This document shows positions 52,474 through 61,464 of a stretch of DNA of 64,000 bases, piece by piece; position 1 is the stretch's first letter; every line of letters begins with the position of its first letter. Below the pieces are notes generated by a model, which worked only from the letters and a program-made list of their open reading frames with translations, was not told the origin of the DNA and did not search any database. The stretch is from Lachnospiraceae bacterium (GTDB lineage: Bacteria; Bacillota; Clostridia; Lachnospirales; Lachnospiraceae): contig JAGBEO010000010.1 of assembly GCA_017936885.1 (NCBI GenBank), forward strand, positions 103,677 to 167,676, read 5' to 3'. A program made the position numbers and the translations under genes.

Positions 52474-54304
52474 AAACATTAAGAAAGTCGTGCGAAGTAT
52501 TGCTGAAGGCGTTATTCTGATCGTTTTGCTTGTTCTGGTAATTCAAGCCCTTTTTACCTTTGATACCTATGAGCCATATGATGAAACTAAGATAGAAATG
52601 GCGACAGATGAGGAAGACACGGGTTTTATTGCATTGTCTTATTTCGGGGTGGACCGCAATGAGACAAAAACGCTGATCAGCACGGAACGGCTGCAGGAAC
52701 ATATTGATGCGTTGTCCGCATCCGGTTATGTGACCATCACACAGCAGGATATTCTGGATTATTACAGAGAGGGCAAAAAGCTTCCTAAGAAATCATTATT
52801 CTTAATGTTTGAGGATGGACGCCGTGATACGGCTATTTTCGCCCAGAAGGTCACGGAGAAATATAACTATATATCAACCATTATGACTTATGCACAGAAA
52901 TTCGAGACAAAGGACAGCAAATTTCTGATGCCGGAGGATTTGAAAGCATTGGAGAAAGGTACCTTCTGTGAGCTGGGAACCAATGGCTATCGTTTGGAGT
53001 ACATCAATGTATATGACCGTTATGACAGATTTCTGGGTAATTTGAATACACTGGAGTATGCCCATGTGCAGCCCTTTTTGGGAAGAGAATACAATCATTA
53101 TCTGATGGATTATATCAGAGACGAATATGGCATTCCCAGAGAGTCCAGGGAACAGATGAAGACCCGAATCGATTTTGATTATGATGAGATAGAGCGCATC
53201 TACACAGAGGAATTGGGAGAAGTTCCGGGGATGTACGTACTGATGCATTCCAATACCGGTATGTTTGGTGAGAACGAGAAGGTCAGCGCGGTCAATCAGG
53301 CAAGAATCTTTGACATGTTCGATATGAACTTTAACAGAGAGGGATATGTTTTAAATACACAGGAATCTTCTCTTTATGACCTGACCAGAACGCAGCCCCA
53401 GGCTTACTGGCATACGAATCACCTTCTCATGCGGATCTGGGATGATACTGACCAGGATATGGCGTGGGTAGATGGTGATACGGAACGCAAATCCAACTGG
53501 GAGGAGTTGAACGGTAAGGCGGAGTTTCAGGATAATGAAATCTATCTGACCTGTGAACCGGAATGTGTGGGGACATTACGCTTAAGAGACAGCGAATCCT
53601 ATAAAGATGTGATCGTCAATACGCGGCTGGCCGGCAATAAACTGGGAATTCAGAGTGTGTACGTGAGGGCGGATGAGAATCTTGGAAACGGCATCTGTGT
53701 GAAAATTGAGAACAACGAATTGTATATTTTAGACGGGGATACCCTGCTGTATCAGGAAAATATCGATAAATTAACACAGGTGGAGCCGGTATCTGTGGAG
53801 GAAGACGATATGGCGGCACAGATCGCCGAGAAAGAACTGGAAGTGCAGTATGCGACCACCGTCCAAAAAGGAAAGAATGCAGCCGTGGAATTGGCTGTGT
53901 TAAATGATACGGACCCCCTTTCTGTGGAAGACGGCGCTGAGGAGTATATAGAAGATATCAATATCAATGATCCGGCAGACAGGCAGTTGTCGATTGCCGT
54001 GAAAGACAATCTGCTGACGGTATCTGTGGATGGTTATTATGCAGTGCAGGATGAAGAGATTCATACCACAGATGCAGGCTATGTATTTATCCAGTCCGGA
54101 TGGGGCGGGGAGGCATACAGCCAGAGAAACCTGGCGGACGATGTGTATGATGGTGTGTTTGTGGATTTTGAGGTGACGCAGAATACCGGTGCCGAGGAAG
54201 AAACAGTGTTATATGATAACAAAATGCATGGATTTGAATGGTTTTGCTGGAAGAGCGGGAAGATTTGGAAAACAGTCATCAATTGGTTTATTGAGACGTT
54301 CTAA
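52436..54304 (+). CDS. membrane-anchored NodB-like pseudoenzyme with C-terminal beta domain
   Basis: A 622-residue protein overlapping the synthase gene by 38 bases. It has an N-terminal helix (AEGVILIVLLVLVIQALF). A PgaB-like deacetylase region begins near residue 60 (IALSYFGV, LQEHIDALSASGYVTIT). The FDDG motif is FEDG (Glu126-Asp127). The usual GSHTxxH is GTNGYRL: Asn183 and Leu187 replace the zinc histidines. Deacetylation is therefore unlikely. The C-terminal ~270 residues look like a jelly-roll or concanavalin-type domain (GTLRLRDSESYKDVIVNTRL, AGYVFIQSGWGGEAYSQ). It may bind the polymer made by the upstream synthase. Confidence 0.85.
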   Translation: MSRRKPMDPVRRKNIKKVVRSIAEGVILIVLLVLVIQALFTFDTYEPYDETKIEMATDEEDTGFIALSYFGVDRNETKTLISTERLQEHIDALSASGYVTITQQDILDYYREGKKLPKKSLFLMFEDGRRDTAIFAQKVTEKYNYISTIMTYAQKFETKDSKFLMPEDLKALEKGTFCELGTNGYRLEYINVYDRYDRFLGNLNTLEYAHVQPFLGREYNHYLMDYIRDEYGIPRESREQMKTRIDFDYDEIERIYTEELGEVPGMYVLMHSNTGMFGENEKVSAVNQARIFDMFDMNFNREGYVLNTQESSLYDLTRTQPQAYWHTNHLLMRIWDDTDQDMAWVDGDTERKSNWEELNGKAEFQDNEIYLTCEPECVGTLRLRDSESYKDVIVNTRLAGNKLGIQSVYVRADENLGNGICVKIENNELYILDGDTLLYQENIDKLTQVEPVSVEEDDMAAQIAEKELEVQYATTVQKGKNAAVELAVLNDTDPLSVEDGAEEYIEDININDPADRQLSIAVKDNLLTVSVDGYYAVQDEEIHTTDAGYVFIQSGWGGEAYSQRNLADDVYDGVFVDFEVTQNTGAEEETVLYDNKMHGFEWFCWKSGKIWKTVINWFIETF

Positions 54305-54404
54305 GGAGTCGGATGATAGATGCAAGGTAAGAGACGGTTTTCCGGCCGGTCAGGAACAGAGGTAGATGGGAAAAGGAAAAAAGAGGATAAAAGTGAGGTA
54401 CAGA

Positions 54405-55478
54405 ATGGCATTTGGCAAAAAAAGAAGCAGAAGAATCGGATTGTTACTGCTGGCTGCTTGTATGCTGGCAGGATGCGGGGGAAAAGAAGCGGGCAGCGCA
54501 GAGGCAAAGCAGCAGGACGAAGAGCGTGTACAGATGGCGGTGCAGGAAACAGAGACAGAAGGAGAGCAGATCAGGGAAATCAGTTATTCCCTCTGGAATG
54601 CTTACTGGAATCTGGAAGGTGTGGAAGAACAGACGGAAATTCTGGCAGAGCATGTTAAGAACGTGAATTTTTTTGCCGCATATTTTGATCAGAATGATGA
54701 CGTATTTATTCCTCAGGAAACCACAGATTTCTATACTGCTAACGGTGCGCTCTATCGGGAGCGCGGCTGGAACTGTTATCTGACGGTGGTGAATGACCAG
54801 ATCAATGCGGATGGATCTTCTTCCCTGAAAACAACCGAATTGCTGTATCGCTTGCTGGAGCAGGAAGAGCGTTATACGGCGCACGCGGAGAGCCTGATTA
54901 CCCTGGCGAAAGAGGCCGGATATGACGGATTGGAGATTGACTATGAGAATATCCGTAAGGATGATGTCTTATGGGGGTATTTTATGAATTTCATCGGATA
55001 TCTCTATGACAGATGTGAGGAAGAAAACCTCTTGCTCCGGGTGGTGATTGAGACGAATATCAATGCCGATCAGATTGACTGGGTGGAAGGACCGACCTAC
55101 TGTGTGATGTGCTATAATCTCTATGGCAGTCACAGTGAACCGGGACCGAAAGCCGACAGAGCCTTTTTGGAAGAAATAATGGAGAAGATGCGCTATGTGC
55201 CGGGAGAAGTGGATTATGCGCTTGCTAACGGCGGATTCGACTGGGGTGAAGACGGAACGGTCAAAAGTCTTACCGTAAAGCAGGCGGAAACCCTGATGGC
55301 TGGGTATGGACAAGAAGCAGAACGGGACGAGAGTGCAGCGAAGGTTTTCACGTACACAGACGAGAATGGTGTAAGTCATGAGGTGTGGTATGGCGATCAG
55401 GAAACACTGGATTCCTGGATGCTCTGGCTGCAGTCCGGTGATAACTGGAATTATTCTATCTGGAGACTGGGTGATTGA
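54405..55478 (+). CDS. GH18-like lipoprotein
   Basis: About 357 residues from ATG 54405 (GTGAGG upstream; the frame from 54366 has a poorer site). The signal peptide ends in lipobox LAGC. The barrel domain resembles glycoside hydrolase family 18, including spore and cell-wall YdhD-like members. The catalytic strand reads YDGLEIDYEN (Asp174 to Glu181), with Glu177 at the usual middle Asp but Asp179 and the proton donor Glu181 kept. It probably trims or binds an N-acetylglucosamine polymer outside the membrane, consistent with the synthase and deacetylase genes before it. Last gene of the cluster; substrate not proven. Confidence 0.82.
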   Translation: MAFGKKRSRRIGLLLLAACMLAGCGGKEAGSAEAKQQDEERVQMAVQETETEGEQIREISYSLWNAYWNLEGVEEQTEILAEHVKNVNFFAAYFDQNDDVFIPQETTDFYTANGALYRERGWNCYLTVVNDQINADGSSSLKTTELLYRLLEQEERYTAHAESLITLAKEAGYDGLEIDYENIRKDDVLWGYFMNFIGYLYDRCEEENLLLRVVIETNINADQIDWVEGPTYCVMCYNLYGSHSEPGPKADRAFLEEIMEKMRYVPGEVDYALANGGFDWGEDGTVKSLTVKQAETLMAGYGQEAERDESAAKVFTYTDENGVSHEVWYGDQETLDSWMLWLQSGDNWNYSIWRLGD

Positions 55479-55591
55479 CATTTTGTGCATCCGCTGTTGC
55501 CGACCGCATTCCATATACTGAATTTTGATGAAAACGGATAGTTGATGTGAACTGTAATCAGTTAGTTGACCTGATATTAGTATCCATTGTC

Positions 55592-55620
55592 TTGTCATGC
55601 TGATACGGATGCGGTACAAT
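55592..55620 (+). promoter_or_regulatory. promoter of the small coiled-coil gene
   Basis: TTGTCA (55592-55597) and TACAAT (55615-55620), 17-base spacer, about 90 bases before the gene. Confidence 0.55.
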
Positions 55621-55710
55621 ATAAAAAGAAACAAGGAAGAAAATGCATTTGGACACGTCCACTGCAGACGGATTCAGAGTGCAGAATGAGAGAAAGGCAG
55701 GCAAGGGTAT

Positions 55711-55989
55711 ATGGATTTCTTAGATAAACTGGGGGAGACGATCACTACGAAAGGCAAAGAGGTGACAGATAAGGCAAAGGATTTGGCAGAGGTCGCTAAT
55801 CTGAAGAGCCAGATCAGTACCTGTGAGAATGTGATTAAGAAGAATTATATTGAAATCGGCAGGATTTATTACGAGAAACACGGTTCGACACCGGAGGATG
55901 AGTATGAGGAAGCGTGCAGAGCTATCGCTAATGCGCAGAATGCCGTTGTTGATTTGGAAGCAAAGATTAAAGAGATCAAAGGAATCTGA
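55711..55989 (+). CDS. small helical/coiled-coil protein of unknown function
   Basis: A 92-residue soluble protein, almost wholly helical, with heptad-like spacing (DFLDKLGETITTKGKEVTDK, LKSQISTCENVIKKNYIEIG). It ends in a second helix (IANAQNAVVDLEAKIKEIKG). One cysteine, no signal peptide. Similar short proteins, some with a C-terminal zinc ribbon, are frequent in Lachnospiraceae; this one has no ribbon. The upstream AGGCAGGCAAGGG is a moderate ribosome binding site. It has its own promoter and a bidirectional terminator shared with the PBP gene. No function can be assigned. Confidence 0.8.
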   Translation: MDFLDKLGETITTKGKEVTDKAKDLAEVANLKSQISTCENVIKKNYIEIGRIYYEKHGSTPEDEYEEACRAIANAQNAVVDLEAKIKEIKGI

Positions 55990-56029
55990 GAGAGAAGACG
56001 AGATCAAAATTGAGACATATTCAAAAAAT

Positions 56030-56062
56030 AAGCCGCAACACTTTTCGTGTTGCGGCTTGTTT
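56030..56062. terminator. bidirectional terminator
   Basis: AAGCCGCAACAC pairs with GTGTTGCGGCTT, loop TTTTC, with T-rich sequence on both outer sides. It serves the small helical protein gene and the convergent PBP gene. Confidence 0.88.
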
Positions 56063-56065
56063 TCG

Positions 56066-58807
56066 CTATTGTGGGGGCTCAGTCTCCGACTGCGGTTGTT
56101 CGGCAGGGGCCTGAGCAGCTTGTGCGGCCTGAGCTGCAGCAGCAGCGGCGGCTGCTGCCTCTGCGGCACGTTGTTCCATTTCCGCACGTTGTTGATTAAT
56201 AAGATTCTCATAATCAGGGTTAGCAAAGAACTCGGCATTGTGAGGACATATATTAGTTGGTGTGACGGGCACTGTAGAGATAGTACCGTCTTCATTCACA
56301 ACTTCCTCTGTTGCCGGAGCAGTTCCACCTGTTGCAGCGGCAGATCCGCTCTGCAGGGATACATCCTCAATCGGGGTAAGTTCTAACACGCCTTCCACTT
56401 TAAACGGACAGAACTCTGTGGCAGGCAGATTGCTGTACTGACATATCTGACCGGCATAGTGTACGTCACAGGTTGCTTCCGGTACCGTGCCTTCTGCGAA
56501 GTATTCCGTGCGCAGTGTACCGTCACACAATCCAGCGATAGGCAGTTTGCCGGAGCGGGAGCACACAGTAGCTGTCACGATGCCGGAAGGTACGCTGAAG
56601 GATTCGCTTGGAAGCTCTTCATGGATTTTGGCCATGACGGTACGCCACAGTTTCTTGGCAAGGTTCTTCTCATCACCGGTGAGCTTCACATTGTTATCAT
56701 ATCCTGCCCAGGTAGTGGCGGTATAGTAAGGGGTATAACCTGCAAACCAAACGTCATTGTAATCAGATGTGGTTCCGGTCTTACCCGCAATTGCCATATT
56801 GCCGAAATTAACAGAACCGCCGGTACCGCTTGTGACAACGTCTACCATGGCGTCTGTCAGCAGGAAAGCGGTTGTTTCTTTGATAACCTGTTTGGACTGT
56901 GGTGCAGTGTTATCTAAGATAATATTGCCGTCATGGTCGAGAACCTTCGTATAAAGCTTCGGCTTGATGTACGTACCATGGTTAGCAATACATGCATAAG
57001 CAGCATTTAATTCTTCGTTCGTTACACCGTTGGTGATACCGCCCAGTGCAAGAGACTGTTGTATGTCGGAGAATACCTGTCCGTCGATCTCTTTGCGCTC
57101 TTCCAGCGTGGTGAATCCGAAGTTGATCAGATAATCGAAGCCAAGCTGCGGCGTGATCTGTGTCAGTGTCTTGACTGCTACAATGTTCATGGAGTCCCTG
57201 ATACCGTCCCGCAAAGAAGAAAGACCACGGTATGCTTCGCCGTACCAGTTGGCTACAGGACGTCCGCCTGCATAATTAAAGGGTGCATCGTTCATAATCG
57301 TAGCGAGAGTCAGACCGGCACTGTCTAAGGCAGGTGCATAGGTGGATACAATTTTAAAGGTAGAACCGGGCTGTCTGGTTGTATCGGTTGCACGGTTCAA
57401 GGTACGGCTGCCGGATTTGGCACCGCGGCCGCCTTCCATGGCAACGATATAGCCGGTACTCTGATCCTCCACAACCAGGGATACCTGCGGCTGCGGTGTA
57501 AGGCTGATCGTTTCACCATATACCTCATCACCCGCACTCATGATGGCAGCTTTGTAAGCTTCAATATCCTGATAAGCCTCTTCCTGTGAGGCATAAATCA
57601 GATTAAAGGTATTGGAGCGGTTTTCTCTCCAATAAGTACGGAACATTTCGGTACTGTAGTTTTCGTGGTCACCATTGCTTTTCTCTATGGTCAGTTCGTA
57701 ATTTAAATACCACTTGGTATTGGCCGGGAAATTGCTTTCATCTGCAAAGGCTTCATCACAGATTTTCTGGATCTTCGGATCCTGTGTGGAATAAATCTTA
57801 AGACCGCCGCTGTAGAGCAGGGTATAAGCCTGGGTTTCATTGTATCCTGCGGCGATCAGGTCCTCCAATACATCATCTGTCAGTGCATCTACAAAATATG
57901 TATTGACAGATGCATCTTCATTTTCGGAATCGGCGATCTGGATACGGGAATAAACATCATCTGCCATCGCTTCATCATATTCTTCCTGTGTGATATATCC
58001 CTGGTCCTTCATGTCACGGAGAACCTTTTCACGACGCTCGGCATTCTTATCAGGATGGGAGATCGGGTTGTAGCGGGACGGATTCTTCGTGATACCTGCG
58101 ATGACGGCACACTCGGATAGGGTCAGATCACTGACGGATTTGTTGAAATAGCGCTGGGATGCTGCCTGTACGCCGAGCGTGTTCTGTCCTAAGTTGATTG
58201 TGTTCATATAGTTGATCAAAATCGTATCCTTGTCCATGACTTTTTCAAGCTCTAAAGCAAGATACTGTTCCTGAATTTTACGCTTCACCCTGTCTGCGAA
58301 GGAATCCTCGCTGGTCCAGTCCGTGAAAACATTGTTTTTCAGAAGCTGCTGGGTAATCGTGCTGGCACCTTCCGAAAAATTTCCGCCGTTCTGCAAACCA
58401 ACTACGCCGGCACGGATGATACCTTTGATATCAATACCGTTGTGATCATAGAAACGGGCATCCTCAATTGCCACGAATGCATTCTGCAGATCTTCCGGTA
58501 CCATATCGATCGTGACCGGAATACGGTTACTGTCGGTAGCCACCAGTTTCTTTATTTGATTGCCTTCTATATCATATACAAAGGTAGAAAAACCGGTGGG
58601 GGTAACATCAATATTTCCAATATCAGGCGCGGTTGCCAAAACACCTTTAAAAATACCGATCCCTGCGCAGGTGCCGATGATTGCGACTCCTATCAGGGCC
58701 AGCAGGAATATTTGAATAAAGGTAAAGCCAAGCTTTTTACCCCATTTTTTGGATGTAGAATTGAGTGTCTGCTGTTTCTTGCGGACACCTTTTTTTCCAT
58801 AATTCAT
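56066..58807 (-). CDS. class A penicillin-binding protein (PBP1A type)
   Basis: A 913-residue bifunctional cell-wall synthase. It has a cytoplasmic basic start and one membrane helix (IQIFLLALIGVAIIGTCAGIG). The glycosyltransferase-51 domain has catalytic Glu115 in EDARFYDH and GASTITQQL. The transpeptidase has Ser482 in STFK, SMN in SMNIVAVKT and KTGT. After it comes a short C-terminal region and an Ala/Gln/Pro-rich tail (a long alanine run near residue 885). The start follows GGAGG on the minus strand. It polymerises and cross-links peptidoglycan. It is a single-gene unit. Confidence 0.95.
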   Translation of the reverse strand: MNYGKKGVRKKQQTLNSTSKKWGKKLGFTFIQIFLLALIGVAIIGTCAGIGIFKGVLATAPDIGNIDVTPTGFSTFVYDIEGNQIKKLVATDSNRIPVTIDMVPEDLQNAFVAIEDARFYDHNGIDIKGIIRAGVVGLQNGGNFSEGASTITQQLLKNNVFTDWTSEDSFADRVKRKIQEQYLALELEKVMDKDTILINYMNTINLGQNTLGVQAASQRYFNKSVSDLTLSECAVIAGITKNPSRYNPISHPDKNAERREKVLRDMKDQGYITQEEYDEAMADDVYSRIQIADSENEDASVNTYFVDALTDDVLEDLIAAGYNETQAYTLLYSGGLKIYSTQDPKIQKICDEAFADESNFPANTKWYLNYELTIEKSNGDHENYSTEMFRTYWRENRSNTFNLIYASQEEAYQDIEAYKAAIMSAGDEVYGETISLTPQPQVSLVVEDQSTGYIVAMEGGRGAKSGSRTLNRATDTTRQPGSTFKIVSTYAPALDSAGLTLATIMNDAPFNYAGGRPVANWYGEAYRGLSSLRDGIRDSMNIVAVKTLTQITPQLGFDYLINFGFTTLEERKEIDGQVFSDIQQSLALGGITNGVTNEELNAAYACIANHGTYIKPKLYTKVLDHDGNIILDNTAPQSKQVIKETTAFLLTDAMVDVVTSGTGGSVNFGNMAIAGKTGTTSDYNDVWFAGYTPYYTATTWAGYDNNVKLTGDEKNLAKKLWRTVMAKIHEELPSESFSVPSGIVTATVCSRSGKLPIAGLCDGTLRTEYFAEGTVPEATCDVHYAGQICQYSNLPATEFCPFKVEGVLELTPIEDVSLQSGSAAATGGTAPATEEVVNEDGTISTVPVTPTNICPHNAEFFANPDYENLINQQRAEMEQRAAEAAAAAAAAAQAAQAAQAPAEQPQSETEPPQ

Positions 58808-58876
58808 AATATGGCCTCCTTAGGCGAAATAACCTATCTTGGATTATAGCAAAGTTTGCCGGCTAAATAAAGGATT

Positions 58877-58908
58877 TTTATACTATCTTAAGAATTGTTC
58901 ACAATTCT
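58877..58908 (-). promoter_or_regulatory. PBP promoter with overlapping palindrome
   Basis: On the minus strand TTGTGA (58899-58904) and TATAAA (58877-58882) are 16 bases apart. A perfect 18-bp palindrome, AGAATTGTTCACAATTCT (58891-58908), covers the -35, where a bound regulator would block RNA polymerase. Confidence 0.5.
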
Positions 58909-58925
58909 ATACAGTTTTATTCTGC

Positions 58926-58954
58926 TTGTGTGCAGGTTGTGAAAATGCTATACT
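58926..58954 (+). promoter_or_regulatory. promoter of the YigZ-family gene
   Basis: TTGTGT (58926-58931) and TATACT (58949-58954), 17-base spacer, with extended -10 TGC. It ends two bases before stem-loop element B. Confidence 0.6.
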
Positions 58955-58955
58955 A

Positions 58956-59048
58956 GTCTGAGAAGATCTTCTAGAGCTCGCACCAGAGGGTGCTTCGCTA
59001 AGAAGATCTAATCTCAGACGGAAGAACGCCAAAAGCGTGCGTTCTTCC
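58956..59048 (+). repeat. tandem stem-loop element, copy B
   Basis: Outer arms GTCTGAGA (58956-58963) and TCTCAGAC (59012-59019) enclose AGATCTTCT (58964-58972) with AGAAGATCT (59001-59009) and an inner hairpin GCACC-AGAG-GGTGC; AA is unpaired on the 3' side. A second hairpin, GGAAGAACGC with GCGTTCTTCC (59020-59048), abuts directly. The plan is the same as copy A at 12183-12272, including the GGAAGAA...TTCTTCC closing pair, but other stems differ in sequence. No T-tract follows. The rest of the 314-bp gap holds the two promoters noted. Confidence 0.85.
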
Positions 59049-59121
59049 CGGCGAATGGTTTACTTTATTATTGGGGAAAGGATGGTTCTGCCTGGGGTTG
59101 TATTGGGCAGAATAAAGTTAG

Positions 59122-59775
59122 ATGGAATCTGGTCATAGGTTGGAGCCGTATAAGATTATCGAATATGGGGGCATGGGGGAAATCGAGGAGAAGAAGTCCC
59201 GGTTTATAGCCCATGTGGCGGCAGTAGGTACGGAAGAAGAGGCACTTGCATTTATTGAGTCGAAGAAGAAGGAATACTGGGATGCAAGGCATAACTGTTA
59301 TGCTTATATTTTGGGGGAGCAGGGACAGACTATGCGCTTTTCCGATGACGGGGAACCTTCCGGGACTGCGGGAAAGCCTATTTTAGAAGTATTGATAAAC
59401 TCGGGAATACGCAATCTGGTGGTTGTTGTGACCAGATATTTTGGCGGTACTTTACTCGGTACCGGAGGATTGGTGCGGGCTTATACCCAGGCAACGCAGG
59501 CGGGGCTTGCGGCGAGTAAGGTGTGTACCATGTGCTATGGATATGGGATTACGGTTTTGACAGATTATAATGGTATTGGTAAGCTGCAGTATTTGCTGGG
59601 ACAGAGAAATATTCCCATAGAGGCATCAGAATACGCAGAACAGGTAACGATACAGATAAAGGTTCCTTATGAAGAGAAAGATTCCCTGATACATGAGATG
59701 ACGGAAGCGACTGCCGGAAAGGCGGAAGTGATTGTTTCAGAACCTATTTATTATAAAAAAGTGACTGACACGTAG
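59122..59775 (+). CDS. yigZ: YigZ/IMPACT-family protein
   Basis: A 217-residue protein of the YigZ/IMPACT family (UPF0029), widely conserved with no settled biochemical role; eukaryotic IMPACT is linked to translation control. Motifs: EKKSRFIAHVAAV, ARHNCYAYILG, FSDDGEPSGTAGKPILEVL and RYFGGTLLGTGGLVRAYTQA. The C-terminal ferredoxin-like domain (VPYEEKDSLIHEM) is present. ATG 59122 fits the family N-terminus although the ribosome binding site is poor. Stem-loop element B lies in its leader or promoter region. Confidence 0.9.
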   Translation: MESGHRLEPYKIIEYGGMGEIEEKKSRFIAHVAAVGTEEEALAFIESKKKEYWDARHNCYAYILGEQGQTMRFSDDGEPSGTAGKPILEVLINSGIRNLVVVVTRYFGGTLLGTGGLVRAYTQATQAGLAASKVCTMCYGYGITVLTDYNGIGKLQYLLGQRNIPIEASEYAEQVTIQIKVPYEEKDSLIHEMTEATAGKAEVIVSEPIYYKKVTDT

Positions 59776-59833
59776 AGACTCTTTGGAATATTTCCGGTGG
59801 GATTAGTTTCTGCGTGGGAAAGGCAGGCAGACT

Positions 59834-61249
59834 ATGAACAGCAACCAGGAAGAAGTAAGAGACGTGGAAGAAACACTTGTGACGGCAAGTGAAAGAACGG
59901 AATACGAGGATCTGGGCGTAGAGGAAATAAGGGATCTTTTGAAGAAAGGGCAGTATACGAAGCTGCGGCAGCTTATTCAGGAGCTGAACAATGCGGATAT
60001 GGCAGATTATCTGGAAGAGATGGAAGAGAGCGAGGTTATAAAGATTTTCCGTATTCTTCCTAAGGATATGGCGGCGGATGTTTTCTCTTATCTGGAGATA
60101 GACCAGCAGCAGTCCATCATTACCTCTCTCTCCGATAAGGATGCTGCCCGCATTATTGATAATATGATGTCCGATGATGCCAAGGAACTGATGGAAGAGA
60201 TGCCTGCCAATGTGGTAAAGCGTCTGATTGCAAATACCCGGCCGGATACCCGTCAGGCGATCAATCATCTGATGCGTTACCCGGAAGACTCTGCCGGCAG
60301 TATTATGACGGTGGAATATGTAGACCTGAAAGAGAATCAGACGGTTGCGGAGGCAATTGAGCGGATTCGTAAAGTGGGTTTGGACAGTGAGACGATCAAT
60401 ATCTGCTATGTACTGGATACTAAGAGAACCTTGGTGGGAACGGTAGCGCTGAGATATCTGCTGTTGAGTGAGCCGGATGCCGTAATCGGGGAGATGATGC
60501 ATAAGAATGTCATTTCGCTGCATACCCTGATGGATCAGGAAGAGGTAGCCAGACAGTTTAAGAAATATGAATTTACGGCTATGCCGGTTGTGGATAATGA
60601 AGACAGACTGGTAGGAATTATTACGGTCGATGACGTTGTGGATATTCTGGAAGAGGAGACAACGGAGGATATTGAGAAGATGGCGGCTATGACGCCTTCT
60701 GATAAGCCTTATTTAAAGACCTCCGTGTTTGACACTTTTAAGAAAAGAATTCCGTGGCTGTTGTTACTGATGATTTCAGCCACTTTTACGGGAGGAATCA
60801 TTACTTCCTTTGAAAATGCACTGAGCCGTTATGTGGTTCTGACCGCTTATATACCGATGTTAATGGATACCGGCGGTAATGCAGGCGGACAGGCATCGGC
60901 TACGATCATTCGTGGTCTGTCACTGGATGAGGTGGAGTTTAGCGACTGGTGGATTGTAGTCTGGAGAGAAATTCGGACAGCGGTTCTGTGCGGCGTGGTA
61001 TTGGCTGTCTGCAATTTTGCCAAACTGATGCTCTTTGATCAGGTAGGGGTGTCGGTGGCATTCGTAGTGTGTATTACCATGACTCTGGCGGTTATCGTTG
61101 CTAAAATAGTCGGTTCCATGCTGCCGATGCTTGCCAAGAAAATCGGCATGGATCCGGCGGTTATGGCGAGTCCCTTTATTACCACTATTGTAGATGCCAT
61201 TTCTTTGCTGATTTATTTCAGAGTGGCAACGGTAGTGCTGGGGATTTAA
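59834..61249 (+). CDS. mgtE: magnesium transporter MgtE
   Basis: A 471-residue dimeric magnesium channel. The N-terminal superhelical domain (ELNNADMADYLEEMEESE, MPANVVKRLI) is followed by paired CBS domains (YPEDSAGSIMT, HTLMDQEEVARQFKKYEFTAMPVVD in two short parts), the plug helix and five transmembrane helices. The pore signature LMDTGGNAGGQAS is clear. Magnesium binding to the cytosolic domains closes the channel. No M-box leader fits in the 58-bp gap after yigZ, so it may be co-transcribed with that gene. Confidence 0.95.
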   Translation: MNSNQEEVRDVEETLVTASERTEYEDLGVEEIRDLLKKGQYTKLRQLIQELNNADMADYLEEMEESEVIKIFRILPKDMAADVFSYLEIDQQQSIITSLSDKDAARIIDNMMSDDAKELMEEMPANVVKRLIANTRPDTRQAINHLMRYPEDSAGSIMTVEYVDLKENQTVAEAIERIRKVGLDSETINICYVLDTKRTLVGTVALRYLLLSEPDAVIGEMMHKNVISLHTLMDQEEVARQFKKYEFTAMPVVDNEDRLVGIITVDDVVDILEEETTEDIEKMAAMTPSDKPYLKTSVFDTFKKRIPWLLLLMISATFTGGIITSFENALSRYVVLTAYIPMLMDTGGNAGGQASATIIRGLSLDEVEFSDWWIVVWREIRTAVLCGVVLAVCNFAKLMLFDQVGVSVAFVVCITMTLAVIVAKIVGSMLPMLAKKIGMDPAVMASPFITTIVDAISLLIYFRVATVVLGI

Positions 61250-61424
61250 TGTCTGATCTTATTGCCTTGGATTGATATTGCATAGATGAAAGATAATCGA
61301 TTTGTGAATGGGAGATGGTGAATATTCCTTTTACGGACTGGGCTGATACAGAGAAAATTTACGAGGTTATGAGAAAGATAAAGAATGATTGAAAATACAG
61401 TGCAAATACAAAGTATATAGAAAA

Positions 61425-61457
61425 GAGATTCCGACTTAACTGCGGAATCTCTTTTTT
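61425..61457. terminator. bidirectional terminator between mgtE and typA
   Basis: GAGATTCCG pairs with CGGAATCTC around a nine-base loop; six T follow on the plus strand and four on the minus. Confidence 0.88.
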
Positions 61458-61464
61458 GGGTTCA

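Noticed and set aside
59776-59833. possible M-box magnesium riboswitch before mgtE
   Set aside because: The 58-base gap is too short and shows no M-box features.
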